64,000 nt of DNA from Saccharothrix tamanrassetensis (lineage in GTDB: Bacteria > Actinomycetota > Actinomycetes > Mycobacteriales > Pseudonocardiaceae), in contig NZ_JACHJN010000004.1 of assembly GCF_014203665.1 (NCBI RefSeq), positions 1 to 64,000 on the forward strand. Reading direction: 5' to 3'. This document shows, one piece after another, positions 1 to 9,155 of the stretch (its first letter is position 1; each line of letters starts with the position of its first letter). The notes beneath the pieces are model-generated. The model searched no databases and was not told the origin of the DNA. It saw nothing but the letters and a program-made list of their open reading frames with translations. The position numbers and the translations under genes were made by a program.

Positions 1-160
1 CCAGTCAATCTCAAAGGAAACCTCTTGACGAGGTTCATAAATTTACTGGCTATTCGGCACGCTGTTGAGTTCTCAAAGAACACGCGCTCACCATCCTGAG
101 CCGCGTCTTACCGCGGTTCATTCCGGGGCTTTGTGTTTCACTTTGTTGCTGGAAGCTTAG
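1..160 (-). promoter_or_regulatory. leader of an rRNA operon (16S gene lies off the left edge)
   Basis: Read on the minus strand, bases 56-85 carry the phrase TTTGAGAACTCAACAG followed by AGCCAG. This is the conserved leader found just upstream of 16S rRNA in many actinomycetes, where it takes part in antitermination and precursor processing. No mature 16S sequence is visible, so the rRNA genes should begin to the left of base 1. The AT-richer composition here fits a transcribed leader. The assignment rests on recognising the leader phrase and on the strong tandem promoters immediately upstream. Confidence 0.8.
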
Positions 161-183
161 CTCGTTCGTTTTCACGGTGTCAA
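154..183 (-). promoter_or_regulatory. rRNA operon promoter, proximal
   Basis: On the minus strand a perfect -35 hexamer TTGACA (183-178) is followed after 18 bp by TAAGCT (159-154). It fits the vegetative sigma-factor consensus and sits directly upstream of the rRNA leader, so it should be the promoter closest to 16S. Confidence 0.7.
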
Positions 184-309
184 ATCGGCCGGTTTCGGCT
201 TCTCGGCTCCGCGACAAACTCGCTTCGCATTCAGTTTACTTGTATTGCTTCCAGACCCGAGGCAGCCGCTTAGACTGCTTATTCGCTTCTGGGAGTTCGA
301 CGTCGCAGT

Positions 310-338
310 ACTCTACCCGGCCCGATTCGCGGTGTCAA
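310..338 (-). promoter_or_regulatory. rRNA operon promoter, middle
   Basis: On the minus strand TTGACA (338-333), a 17-bp spacer and TAGAGT (315-310) form a near-consensus vegetative promoter. Its -35 region and the bases after it (TTGACACCG) repeat those of the proximal promoter, as expected for tandem rrn promoters that arose by duplication. Confidence 0.75.
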
Positions 339-374
339 CCGCTCGTTCCGAGGTCCTGCCTGGCGACCCGGCAA

Positions 375-403
375 AAGTTACCCACGCGCTGATCGGAAGT
401 CAA
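375..403 (-). promoter_or_regulatory. rRNA operon promoter, distal
   Basis: On the minus strand TTGACT (403-398), a 17-bp spacer and TAACTT (380-375) form a third promoter-like element, 65 bp upstream of the middle one. Its -35 hexamer contains the TGA stop codon of the preceding methyltransferase-fusion gene. The rRNA promoter region therefore starts inside that gene with no spacer between them. Confidence 0.65.
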
Positions 404-3400
404 ATCGCCTGGTCAGCGGGCTGCCGCAGGGGTACGACGACCTGCGGACCGGCCGACTTGGCCTGGATCGGGCGCGGGCGCAGCCACAGCGAGACGGTCC
501 GCATCCCCTCCATGGCGGTCACGATCTGCTCCGGCGACGCCGGTTCGCGGGTCGCCACCGGCACCAGGTCGTAGCCCCAGATCCGGAATTCCTTGAGGAC
601 CGTGACCGGATCGTCGCCGAAGCCCTCCGTGGCGGTGGCCGAGAACTCCAGGAAGACGTGGGGGCGGTCCCGGCGCAGCAGGCGCACCAGTCCGGCCAGC
701 GCGCGGTGGCCCCGGCCCGGCGCGTCCACCCGCACGACGGACAGCTTCATGCCGTGCAACGCGGGCACGGCCTCCAGCTCCTTGTCCAGCCGGGCGGCGC
801 GGACCTTGGCCGTGCCCTCCGGCGCGTCGACGGGCAGCGGCGCAACCGACACCCCTCCGGTCAACGCCGGCTGGATCGCCAACTCGCCGACGCTCTCCCA
901 CGCCGCCGCGTCCACCACGACGAGCCGGTCCGCGACCCGCTCGGGCAGGTTGACCAGCACGTTGTGGCGCAGCAGTTCCCGTGCCGACGGGCACGGCTCC
1001 ACGGCGACCACCGCACCCGCGGTGCCGAACCGGCTGAGCACCCGCACGGTCTGGTAGCCCACGTACGCGCCGACGTCGAGGAAGATCCCGTCCGGCTCCA
1101 CCACGGAGTCGATCAGCTCGGACAGCTCCGGCTCCCACACCCCGTGGCTGGACAGCATCGGCAGCATGAACGCGTCGTCCGACGGCAGCCGCAGCAGCCC
1201 CACCTCGGTCAGCACCAGCGAGCTGCGCACGTCCGGCACGTTCTCGCTGCGCCGCTCGTGCTCGCGCACCACGACCCGGCGCAGCGCGTCGGCGGTCTGC
1301 TGGGCCTGGTTGGCGGCGCGCATCCCGGTGTCGAGCCTGGTGTCGCGGTCCCGCAGCACCTGCACGACCTTGGACTCCAGCGAGTCGATCCGGTCCAGGG
1401 TCCGCTCCAGCGCGACCGCGAGCTTGTCGATCCGCTGCGCCAGGGCGTCGCCCTGCTTGGTCCGCTTGCCGGCTTCGGCGACGACGGCGTCCTCGATCTC
1501 GCGCAGCCGCCTGCCCTGGCCGGCCATGTCGGCGCGCACCCGCACCACGCCGTCGTCCAGGCCGAGGACCTGGTCGGCCAGCTGGCCTTGGCGTTCGAGG
1601 TGCTGCTCGACCTCCGAGCGCAGCGCCTCCAGCTCGACGTGGCCGATGCCGGTGGACAGGTCGTCCTGCCGGCGCACCAGCTCCGACACCGTGCGCTCGA
1701 CGCCGTCCACCAGGGAGTTGAGGACGTCGCGCATGTGGTTGTCGTAGTGGTCGAGCACGCGCAGGACCATCTTGCGCAGCTGCGGGGCCATCGGTGTGCG
1801 GCTGGCGACGCCGACGTCCGGCTGCCGCAGCAGGGCGTGCTTCGCCGAGTGCAGCGCGTTCAACGGGTCGACGGCGGGGCTCGGGTTGGCCGCCGCACGG
1901 CGTGCCCGCCAAGCCCGGTAGGCGTGTTCGACGCGTTCCCGCATCAGGTCGCCGACCTTGGCGACGGTCCGCGAGTCGAGCCGTTCACGGCCCTTCGCGC
2001 CGATCGCGCGTCCGGCGGGCAGGTCGTCGGCCAGGGCGCGGAGCAGCTTCACGGCGGCCTGGACGTCCGGCTCGGCGCCTTGGCGGCACGGCACGAAGAT
2101 CACCGACTGCTTGTCGAACAGCTCCGCGACCGCGCCCTGGTCGGACGTGAGGACGGGGACGCCGCGCGCGGCGTGGGCGGCGAGGTCGGCGGTGATCCGG
2201 TCGCCCCGGCCCCGGTGCAGCGAGATCAGGCAGTCCACCGGTCCGAGTTCGGCGACCAGTTCGATGCGCGGGTCGGCGGCGGTGGCCAGGCGCAGCCGTT
2301 CGGCGGCCTCCGGGTGTTCGGCCGCGCCGGTCACCGCGATCCGCAGCGTCACGTCCGCGCGGTCGGTGAACGCGCCGAGGAACGCCGACACCGCGCCGAT
2401 GACGTTGCCCTCGCGGTCGACGGCGTGGTCGGCGAGCGCTCCGAAGATCACCCCTTCGTGGTCTTCCGGCTCGTAGGCTTCCTGTTCCGGGACGGGCAGC
2501 GGGAGGACTCGGACGGCGGGTCCGCCGGGGCGTTCGACGGCGGTCCGGGTGGTCTCGGAGGGCACCCACAGCTCGTCGGCGTCCTGGGCGGGGCCTTCGT
2601 CGAGCCGGTAGTCGACCACGAACCGGCCTCCGGGCACCGGGGCGTCGCCGCCGACGCGCACCACGACCGGGTAGCCGACGGTCGTGGACGTGGGCAGGCC
2701 GGACGCGCGCGCGGCGGCTTGGAGCAGTTCGGCGGCGGGGCCGACGCCGACCACGGACACGCCGAGCTGGTCGTGCAGCACCGGGGCGTCCGCGCGTGAG
2801 CTGGGCACGGCCGGGACGGGCAGGCGGCCGGTCGCGACGCCCGCGCCCGCGCACCAGTCGCGGAACGCCTCGCCATCGGCGCCGAACGGGTCCGGGAACT
2901 GGGTGCGCAGTGCCTGGTCGCCGCGCCAGAGCGCGACCGACCAGCGGGTGCTGCCGGGCAGTCCGGGCGCGGGTTCGCAGGCCCACGCGAGGAAGCCGGC
3001 ACCGCCGTCCGGGCCGAACGCGGCCGGCGGGTTCGGCCCGCCGACCGGGGTGCCGTCGGTCTGGCCGTCCTCAGTGGACTGGTCGCGGACGAAGTGGGCG
3101 GGGTCGAACACCGAGCCCGCGGTGGTGCGGGCGGCTTCGCGGTAGTCGGCGCGCAGCTCGTCCGGGATCGGGGTGCCGTCGGCGAGCTGCCCGAAGCCGT
3201 AGCGCACGGGCAGCGGCGTGTAGCCGCGCCGGACCAGTTCGGCCCGGTACGCGGTGCAGAGCTCGGCGAGCTGCGGGTGTTCGGACAGCAGCACGCGGGG
3301 CCGGTCGGCGAACACGGTCGACAGCAGCCACGGGCGGCCGGGGTCGAAGCCCTGGAAGTGCACGGTGCGCAGCGGTTCGCCGAGGACGGTCAGCGTGCCG

Positions 3401-4137
3401 TCGTCGAGGCGGTGCAGGTCGCGCTGGTTGGCGTTCCAGACCGACAGGCCGATCGTGGCGTCCCGCAGCACGTCCAGCGGGACCAGCGCGGGAGCCATGT
3501 CGAGCACGGCCTTCGCGGCGTCCGGCGTGCGGCGAAGCTGCTCTTCCAGCGACCGCAGGAACGGTTCCGCGCCGGGTGCGACGACCAGGAACCCCGGGTC
3601 GAAGACACCGGTCTCCAGCAGTTCCGTGGGGGTCGGGCGCAGGCCGTCGTCCGGCAGCGGGCGCAGTGCCCTGGGCAGCAGTACCAGCGGGCCGCGGCGC
3701 ACGGCGTCCAGCACGCGGTCCGACAGCGAGGCCAGCACCTGCACCCACGGATCCAGGTAGAGCACCGGGATGCCCTGACCGAGCAGCTGCTCCAGCAGCC
3801 GGGGGCGGAGCAGGCCGCACAGCTGGGCGGCCGTGCAGCCGGTCGCCAGCTCGGCCAGCTCCTCCGGCCGGACGCCCAGGTCGGCGGGTGTGACCAGCCC
3901 CGGACCCGAGTTCTCCGGCAGGGCGTCCACCACCAGCGCGACGAACCGCGCCTCGGGGTGGTTGGCCAGGAACGAGCTCGACAGCACCTTCACCGCGGGC
4001 AGTTCGGCGGCGGTGGCCACCGTGCACGCGATCAGGGTGGGACGGGCTTCCGAACCCGCGGGCACCTCGGTCACGGTCTGCAAACCTAGCTTCTCCGAGT
4101 GCCCGGTGTGGACCACCCGCACGGGTTGTTCCCTCAC
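400..4137 (-). CDS. large glycosyltransferase-like / FkbM methyltransferase fusion protein
   Basis: This 1245-residue protein probably modifies a cell-surface glycan; the substrate is unknown. The N-terminal 380 residues (motifs such as LIACTVAT and FLANHPEARFVALVVD) resemble glycosyltransferase-like proteins that sit beside nucleotide-sugar genes in actinobacteria. Residues about 580-760 look like a GT4-type Rossmann half. Residues about 850-1000 are Arg/Glu/Gln-rich and predicted coiled coil. The last 230 residues are an FkbM-family SAM-dependent methyltransferase, with motif I as FLDVGAYVGY and a following VVAVEPCP. I chose GTG at 4137 because it overlaps the glnA stop as GTGA and drops a 20-residue upstream extension with no family likeness. 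It is therefore coupled to glnA2. The methyltransferase assignment is firm; the glycosyltransferase halves are moderate. Its stop codon lies in the distal rRNA promoter. Confidence 0.7.
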   Translation of the reverse strand: MREQPVRVVHTGHSEKLGLQTVTEVPAGSEARPTLIACTVATAAELPAVKVLSSSFLANHPEARFVALVVDALPENSGPGLVTPADLGVRPEELAELATGCTAAQLCGLLRPRLLEQLLGQGIPVLYLDPWVQVLASLSDRVLDAVRRGPLVLLPRALRPLPDDGLRPTPTELLETGVFDPGFLVVAPGAEPFLRSLEEQLRRTPDAAKAVLDMAPALVPLDVLRDATIGLSVWNANQRDLHRLDDGTLTVLGEPLRTVHFQGFDPGRPWLLSTVFADRPRVLLSEHPQLAELCTAYRAELVRRGYTPLPVRYGFGQLADGTPIPDELRADYREAARTTAGSVFDPAHFVRDQSTEDGQTDGTPVGGPNPPAAFGPDGGAGFLAWACEPAPGLPGSTRWSVALWRGDQALRTQFPDPFGADGEAFRDWCAGAGVATGRLPVPAVPSSRADAPVLHDQLGVSVVGVGPAAELLQAAARASGLPTSTTVGYPVVVRVGGDAPVPGGRFVVDYRLDEGPAQDADELWVPSETTRTAVERPGGPAVRVLPLPVPEQEAYEPEDHEGVIFGALADHAVDREGNVIGAVSAFLGAFTDRADVTLRIAVTGAAEHPEAAERLRLATAADPRIELVAELGPVDCLISLHRGRGDRITADLAAHAARGVPVLTSDQGAVAELFDKQSVIFVPCRQGAEPDVQAAVKLLRALADDLPAGRAIGAKGRERLDSRTVAKVGDLMRERVEHAYRAWRARRAAANPSPAVDPLNALHSAKHALLRQPDVGVASRTPMAPQLRKMVLRVLDHYDNHMRDVLNSLVDGVERTVSELVRRQDDLSTGIGHVELEALRSEVEQHLERQGQLADQVLGLDDGVVRVRADMAGQGRRLREIEDAVVAEAGKRTKQGDALAQRIDKLAVALERTLDRIDSLESKVVQVLRDRDTRLDTGMRAANQAQQTADALRRVVVREHERRSENVPDVRSSLVLTEVGLLRLPSDDAFMLPMLSSHGVWEPELSELIDSVVEPDGIFLDVGAYVGYQTVRVLSRFGTAGAVVAVEPCPSARELLRHNVLVNLPERVADRLVVVDAAAWESVGELAIQPALTGGVSVAPLPVDAPEGTAKVRAARLDKELEAVPALHGMKLSVVRVDAPGRGHRALAGLVRLLRRDRPHVFLEFSATATEGFGDDPVTVLKEFRIWGYDLVPVATREPASPEQIVTAMEGMRTVSLWLRPRPIQAKSAGPQVVVPLRQPADQAI

Positions 4138-5477
4138 AGGACCGGCAGCAGCGTGCGGAGCTCGTAAGGCGTGACGCTGCGCCGGTACGCGTCCCACTCC
4201 GTGCGCTTGTTGCGCAGGAAGAAGTCGTACACGTGTTCGCCCAACGCCTCGGCCAGCAGTTCGGAGTTCTCCATCTCGACCAGCGCCTCACCCAGGTTCT
4301 GCGGCAGGTTGTCGTACCCGGCGGCCCGGCGTTCGCGGTCGGTCAGCGACCACACGTCGTCCTCCGCGGCCGGCGGCAGCTCGTACCCCTTCTCCACGCC
4401 CTTGAGGCCGGCGGCGAGTATCACGGCGTACGCCAGGTACGGGTTGCACGCCGAGTCCAGGCTGCGGATCTCGACCCGGCGTGACGAGGACTTGCCCGGC
4501 GAGTACATCGGCACCCGCACCAGCGCGGAGCGGTTGGCGTGACCCCAGCAGACCGCGGTGGGCGCCTCGCCGCCGACGATCAGCCGCTTGTACGAGTTGA
4601 CCCACTGGTTGGTGACGCCGGAGATCTCGCGCGCGTGCTTGAGCAGCCCCGCGACGAACGCCTTGCCCGTGTCGGAGAGCTGGTACGGGTCCTCGGCGTC
4701 GTAGAACGCGTTCCGGTCGCCCTCGAACAGGCTGACGTGCGTGTGCATCCCGGAGCCGGGCTGGTCGGAGAACGGCTTGGGCATGAAGCTCGCCCGCACC
4801 CCCTGGGTGATCGCGACCTCCCGCACCACGTAGCGGAACGTCATCACGTTGTCCGCCATGGTCAGCGCGTCGGCGTAGCGCAGGTCGATCTCCTGCTGGC
4901 CGGGCGCGCCCTCGTGGTGGCTGAACTCCACCGAGATGCCCATCGCCTCCAGCGCCTCGATGGCGTGCCGGCGGAAGTGGGTGGCGGTCTCGTGGCTGGT
5001 CTGGTCGAAGAACCCGCCGTTGTCGGCCGGGATGGGCTCGCTGCCGTCGTCCGGGAGGTTCTTGAGGAGGAAGAACTCCATCTCCGGGTGCACGTAGCAG
5101 GTGAAGCCGGCCTCGCTGGCCTTGGCGAGCGTGCGGCGCAGCACGTGCCTCGGGTCGGCCCACGACGGGGAGCCGTCGGGCATCGCGATGTCGCAGAACA
5201 TCCGCGCCGAGTAGTTGTTCTTGTCCGGCGTCTGCCAGGGCAGGACCTGGAAGGTGGACGGGTCCGGCTTGGCCACCATGTCCGACTCGTAGACCCGCGC
5301 GAAGCCCTCGATCGCCGAGCCGTCGAAGCCGATCCCCTCGCTGAAGGCGCCTTCGAGCTCCGCCGGGGCCACGGCGACGGACTTGAGGAAGCCCAGCACG
5401 TCGGTGAACCAGAGCCGGACGAACCGGATGTCCCGTTCCTCAAGGGTGCGGAGCACGAACTCCTGCTGGCGGTTCAT
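4134..5477 (-). CDS. glnA2: glutamine synthetase, GlnA2 type
   Basis: The 447-residue protein is a class I glutamine synthetase family member. The N-terminus (MNRQQEFVLRTLEERDIRF, then FTDVLGFLKSVAVAP and GIGFDGSAIEGFARV) matches the GlnA2 subgroup best, represented by M. tuberculosis Rv2222c. Active-site signatures include the EFFLLK metal-ligand region, GMHTHVSL and the GGEAPTAVCWG nucleotide region. A Tyr occurs in KGYELPP near where GlnA carries its adenylylated Tyr, but the loop differs, so regulation by GlnE is uncertain. In Streptomyces, GlnA2 homologues act on polyamines rather than ammonium, so ammonium assimilation should not be assumed. The ATG at 5477 gives the usual length. The stop overlaps the start of the downstream fusion gene. 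Confidence 0.93.
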   Translation of the reverse strand: MNRQQEFVLRTLEERDIRFVRLWFTDVLGFLKSVAVAPAELEGAFSEGIGFDGSAIEGFARVYESDMVAKPDPSTFQVLPWQTPDKNNYSARMFCDIAMPDGSPSWADPRHVLRRTLAKASEAGFTCYVHPEMEFFLLKNLPDDGSEPIPADNGGFFDQTSHETATHFRRHAIEALEAMGISVEFSHHEGAPGQQEIDLRYADALTMADNVMTFRYVVREVAITQGVRASFMPKPFSDQPGSGMHTHVSLFEGDRNAFYDAEDPYQLSDTGKAFVAGLLKHAREISGVTNQWVNSYKRLIVGGEAPTAVCWGHANRSALVRVPMYSPGKSSSRRVEIRSLDSACNPYLAYAVILAAGLKGVEKGYELPPAAEDDVWSLTDRERRAAGYDNLPQNLGEALVEMENSELLAEALGEHVYDFFLRNKRTEWDAYRRSVTPYELRTLLPVL

Positions 5478-5695
5478 GGCACGAAGCCTAGGTAAAGGCT
5501 GTTGCCGGTGTGTTGCCGACTCGCGGGAAAACCGGCTCGCGCACCTTCTGTCCGGAATAACGCCAGGTCATCCGGTCTCACGGAACTCCGGTGGCCCGCT
5601 CGGGGAGCACGTGCCCGCGCGGTGCCGCGCCGGGTCGGCGGGTGGCTGTGGCGATCGGTGCGTCTTCTCAGGGCGGTGGATCTACGATCCCCCGT

Positions 5696-6337
5696 ATGTC
5701 CCGTCGTCGCGTCCTGGTAGGCGCGTTCGCACTGCTCCTGGCCGGCTGCACCTCGTCCACCGGTGACCTGCCCGCCGGGTCCGACCTGGTGGGCAGGTCG
5801 GCCGCCGCCATGCGCTCGGTGACCAGCACCCACTTCACCATCAAGGTCGACGGCGAGCTGCCGAACGTGTCCGTGAAGGACGCCGAGGGCGATCTGAACG
5901 CCGAGGGCGAGTCCGCGGGGCGGGCCAAGGTCGAGCAGTTCGGCCAGCTCCTGGAGGTCGAGTACGTGCTGGTCGGCAAGGACCTGTACTTCAAGGGCCC
6001 GACCGGCGGGTTCACCAGGCTGCCCGCCGCGCTGGCGGGCCAGTTGTACGACCCGACGGCGATCCTGAACCCGGACAAGGGCGTCGCCAAGGTGCTGGGC
6101 AGCGCCAGGGACGCCCGGACCACCAGCTCCGACGGCGGTGTCAACGTGGTCGAGGCGACCGTGCCGAAGGACGTCGTGGCGGGCCTGGTGCCGGGCATCG
6201 ACGCCGACGTGAAGTCGACGTTCTCGTTGAAGGACGACAAGCTCACCAACGCGGTCTTCGAGTTGCCCGGCGGGGCCAAGGTGACGATCGGGCTGTCCGA
6301 CTTCAACAAGTCGTTCACGGTCGCGCCGCCGACGTGA
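5696..6337 (+). CDS. lprG: LprG/LppX-family lipoprotein
   Basis: This 213-residue exported lipoprotein begins [18 protein letters not shown], a short signal peptide with an LLAGC lipobox, so it is lipidated and held outside the membrane. The remainder ([18 protein letters not shown], and [19 protein letters not shown] near the end) matches the LppX/LprA/F/G fold, which has a hydrophobic pocket for triacylated lipids. The start is ATG 5696: a TACGAT -10 box ends 7 bp upstream and no Shine-Dalgarno is present, so the mRNA is probably leaderless. The frame is open further upstream but that part lacks signal-peptide character. The stop overlaps the next gene's GTG (GTGA). In mycobacteria LprG works with the P55 transporter in lipid export and drug tolerance; the neighbour here is a P55 homologue. 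Confidence 0.88.
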   Translation: MSRRRVLVGAFALLLAGCTSSTGDLPAGSDLVGRSAAAMRSVTSTHFTIKVDGELPNVSVKDAEGDLNAEGESAGRAKVEQFGQLLEVEYVLVGKDLYFKGPTGGFTRLPAALAGQLYDPTAILNPDKGVAKVLGSARDARTTSSDGGVNVVEATVPKDVVAGLVPGIDADVKSTFSLKDDKLTNAVFELPGGAKVTIGLSDFNKSFTVAPPT

Positions 6338-7974
6338 GGTCCCGTCGGCTGGCGATAGGCGCGGGTGCGCTGGCTGTCCTGCTCGGCGCGCTGGACGCGT
6401 ACGTGGTGGTCGGCGTGCTCGTGGACATGGTGCGCGACCTCGGCATCCCGGTGAACCACCTGGAGCGCGCGACGCCCGTGGTGACCGGGTACCTGCTCGG
6501 GTACGTGGCCGGGATGCCGTTGCTCGGGCAGTTGTCCGACCGGTTCGGGCGGCGGCTGGTCCTCCAGCTGTGCCTGATCGGGTTCGGGGTCGGGTCGGCG
6601 GTGACCGCGTTGGCCGGTGACCTGCCGCTGCTGGTCGCCGGGCGGGTGGTGCAGGGGTTGGCCGGTGGCGCGTTGCTGCCGGTGACGATGGCGCTGGTCG
6701 GCGACCTGTGGGACGCGCGGCGGCGGGCCGGGGCGCTCGGGGTGGTCGGTGCGGCGCAGGAGCTGGGCAGTGTGCTGGGCACGCTGTACGGCGTCGGGGT
6801 GGCTTCGCTGTTCAACGCGTGGTCGGTGTCCGAGTCGCTGGAGCCGCAGAGCTGGCGGTGGGTGTTCTGGGTGAACCTGCCGTTGGCGCTGGTCGCGATG
6901 GTGATCGTGCAGCGGACCGTGCCAGGCGGCGTGGTGGCGGGTCGAGCCTCGGTTGGTACTGCGGGTGGTGCCGCGAGTGGTGCCGCAGCGGGTCCGACTG
7001 AGGCGGACCCGGTCTCGGAGGGCGCCGGGGCCGGGAGGTCGGTGCGGATCGACTTCGTGGGTGGCGGGCTGTTGGCGTTGGCGCTGTCGCTGCTCGTGGT
7101 GGGGCTCTACAACCCTGATCCGGAGCACGCCGTGCTGCCGCCGTGGGGATGGCCGGTGCTCGGTGGCGCGCTGGTCGTGTTCGTGGCTTTCGTGTTGTGG
7201 GAGAAGCGTTCCCGCGTTCGGCTGCTCGATCCGACCGGGGTGGCGATGCGGCCGTTCCTGGCGGCGCTCGCGGTGTCGCTGGCGGCCGGTGCGGCGCTGA
7301 TGGTGACGTTGGTGGACGTCGAGTTGTTCGCGCAGACCGTGCTGCGGCGGGACTCGGCGGCGGCGGTGACCTTGCTGGCGCGGTTCCTGGTCGCGTTGCC
7401 GGTCGGTGCCCTGGTCGGCGGTTGGCTGGCGGGACGGGTCGGCGACCGGTGGGTGTCGTTCGCCGGGATGGCCGTGGCGGGTGTGGCGTACGCGCTGATC
7501 TCGCGGTGGCCGGCGGACGTGTCGGCGTTCGTGCTGGACCGCGACCTGGTGATCGCCGGGTTCGGGCTGGGACTGGTGATCGCGCCGGTGTCGGCGGCGG
7601 TGCTGCGGGTCGTGCCGGACGTGCAGCACGGGGTCGCGTCGGCGGCGGTCGTGGTGGCGCGGATGACCGGGATGCTGGTCGGGGTGGCGGCGCTGTCGGC
7701 GTGGGGCCTGCACCGGTTCCGGGAGCTGACGGCGGACCTGGACACGCCGCTGCCGTTCGGGGTGTCGCCGGAGGAGTTCAAGCGGCAGGCCGAGGCGTAC
7801 CAGCGGGCGTTGTCCGACGCGTTGCTGACCGAGTACCACGAGATCTTCCTGATCACGGCCGTGATCTGCGGCGTCGGCGCGGTGGTGGCGCTGCTGCTGC
7901 CAGGCGGAACCGCCAGGTCCGAGCGCCGGTCCGGTCAGGCGTCGGTGGAGGTCCGGGATTCCCGGAACGGGTGA
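6334..7974 (+). CDS. MFS transporter, P55-like (Rv1410c type)
   Basis: The 546-residue polytopic membrane protein belongs to the 14-helix drug:H+ antiporter branch of the major facilitator superfamily. Motif A is visible as [14 protein letters not shown], and [10 protein letters not shown] and [17 protein letters not shown] are close to what I recall of mycobacterial P55. A stretch at about residues 205-235, rich in Gly/Ala/Ser, appears to be an extra low-complexity loop. The GTG start at 6334 overlaps the lipoprotein stop, giving the lipoprotein-transporter pair seen as lprG-Rv1410c, which exports triacylglycerides and some drugs. The function is inferred from that pairing. Confidence 0.88.
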   Translation: MRSRRLAIGAGALAVLLGALDAYVVVGVLVDMVRDLGIPVNHLERATPVVTGYLLGYVAGMPLLGQLSDRFGRRLVLQLCLIGFGVGSAVTALAGDLPLLVAGRVVQGLAGGALLPVTMALVGDLWDARRRAGALGVVGAAQELGSVLGTLYGVGVASLFNAWSVSESLEPQSWRWVFWVNLPLALVAMVIVQRTVPGGVVAGRASVGTAGGAASGAAAGPTEADPVSEGAGAGRSVRIDFVGGGLLALALSLLVVGLYNPDPEHAVLPPWGWPVLGGALVVFVAFVLWEKRSRVRLLDPTGVAMRPFLAALAVSLAAGAALMVTLVDVELFAQTVLRRDSAAAVTLLARFLVALPVGALVGGWLAGRVGDRWVSFAGMAVAGVAYALISRWPADVSAFVLDRDLVIAGFGLGLVIAPVSAAVLRVVPDVQHGVASAAVVVARMTGMLVGVAALSAWGLHRFRELTADLDTPLPFGVSPEEFKRQAEAYQRALSDALLTEYHEIFLITAVICGVGAVVALLLPGGTARSERRSGQASVEVRDSRNG

Positions 7975-8026
7975 TACCAGGTTTCGGGGACTGCGCGGTT
8001 CGGGGTTGAGGCGCACCCTGGCCGTC

Positions 8027-8638
8027 ATGGCGCACTTCGAGGGCAATGCGGGTGGCACGGCTGGTACGGCGGAGCCGCTCGCGGCCCTCGGCCAGTCGAA
8101 GGCGTTGCGGATCACGTTCGGCGTGGTGACCGTGCTGGTCGGGCTGCTGGTGCTGCTCTGGCCGGGGATCACGATCCTCACGGCGGCGGTGCTGTTCGGC
8201 GTCCAACTGCTGGTCACCGGAGTGTTCTGGCTGATCAGCTCGTTCACCGAGAGCCGGGCCAAGAGCGGGTACCGGGTGCTGTTCGCGGTCGCCGGGGTGC
8301 TGGCGCTGCTGGCGGGCATCCTGAGCCTGCGGGCGCCGTTCCAGACCATCGCGGTGCTCGCGCTGCTGCTGGGCGCGACCTGGGTGGTCGGCGGGGTGGC
8401 CGAGATCTTCCACGGGTTCGGCAACAGCGGGTGGACGGTGTTCTCCGGGTTCGTGACGCTCGTCGCCGGGATCGTCGTGCTGGTCATGCCGCTGTCCAGC
8501 ATGGTCGCGCTGGCCTGGCTGCTGGGCATCACGCTGCTGGTGCTGGGCGTGTTGAGCATCGCGGCGGCGGTCACGGACGGCCGCGCGCCGGCGACCGGCC
8601 GGAACCCGGAAGCCACCGGGCGGGCCGCCCACGCCTGA
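8027..8638 (+). CDS. HdeD-family (DUF308) membrane protein
   Basis: This 203-residue protein has six closely spaced hydrophobic helices (for example ITFGVVTVLVGLLVLLWPG and ALLLGATWVVGGVAEI). These match the duplicated three-helix DUF308 repeat of HdeD, a membrane protein linked to acid resistance in enterobacteria. Its role in actinobacteria is unknown. ATG 8027 is preferred; a TTG seven codons upstream is a possible alternative. It stands alone between the transporter and a small exported protein. Confidence 0.8.
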   Translation: MAHFEGNAGGTAGTAEPLAALGQSKALRITFGVVTVLVGLLVLLWPGITILTAAVLFGVQLLVTGVFWLISSFTESRAKSGYRVLFAVAGVLALLAGILSLRAPFQTIAVLALLLGATWVVGGVAEIFHGFGNSGWTVFSGFVTLVAGIVVLVMPLSSMVALAWLLGITLLVLGVLSIAAAVTDGRAPATGRNPEATGRAAHA

Positions 8639-8711
8639 GCGCGGCTCGTCCTTTCGGCACACCCACCGGGTCGCCGCGCGCGCTAGCGTGACCGGCAAGG
8701 GGGAAGTCGAC

Positions 8712-9155
8712 GTGGCAAATATTCGCGTGCAGCGACTCGCACGGTGGACGTGGGCGGCGATCGTGGGTCTGCCACTGCTGATCGGGGCATCGGCACTGGC
8801 CGAACCGGCTGAGCCGCCGCCACCCGGCCGCGCCGAGGCCGAAGCCGTCCTGGACGAGGTGGTCCGGCTCGCCGGGCACGGTGATCTCACCCGGCTGTGC
8901 GAGTCGGACGTGGTGTTCCCCGGTACCTGTCGGTGGCTGGTCGACGGCGCACGCGACGCCGGCTGGGCACCCGGAGCGGACCGGCCCGAGGTCGTCGGCA
9001 CGACCCTCGCCTCCCGCCGCACGCTGATCCTGCACCTGCGCGGCACGCGAGCCGATGGCAGTGCGTTCACCAGCGATTTCGCGGTCGACCGCGACGCTGA
9101 CCGGGTGCGCGGCACGACCCCGGTCTACTGGTCCGGTGTGCGGGTCCCCGGTTAG
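8712..9155 (+). CDS. small secreted protein of unknown function
   Basis: A 147-residue protein with an N-terminal signal or anchor (ARWTWAAIVGLPLLIGASALAEP) and a soluble remainder of about 110 residues. Two cysteines (in LCESDVVFPGTC) lie close together and could form a disulfide. I chose GTG 8712 because AAGGGGGA sits 7-8 bp upstream; an upstream ATG at 8688 would delay the hydrophobic stretch. I do not recognise the family. The fold may be small alpha+beta, similar in size to other actinobacterial exported NTF2-like proteins, but that is a guess. The gene ends 4 bp inside the converging nadE. Confidence 0.6.
   Translation: MANIRVQRLARWTWAAIVGLPLLIGASALAEPAEPPPPGRAEAEAVLDEVVRLAGHGDLTRLCESDVVFPGTCRWLVDGARDAGWAPGADRPEVVGTTLASRRTLILHLRGTRADGSAFTSDFAVDRDADRVRGTTPVYWSGVRVPG

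Noticed and set aside
658..2799. Open frame of 713 codons on the plus strand
   Set aside because: It lies antisense to the FkbM fusion gene; its Gln/His/Arg/Val-rich sequence has no domain likeness and is a typical high-GC shadow.
5478..5695. Riboswitch or leader RNA upstream of glnA2 and the lipoprotein gene
   Set aside because: I could recognise no conserved aptamer; the lipoprotein start looks leaderless and the rest is an ordinary divergent promoter gap.
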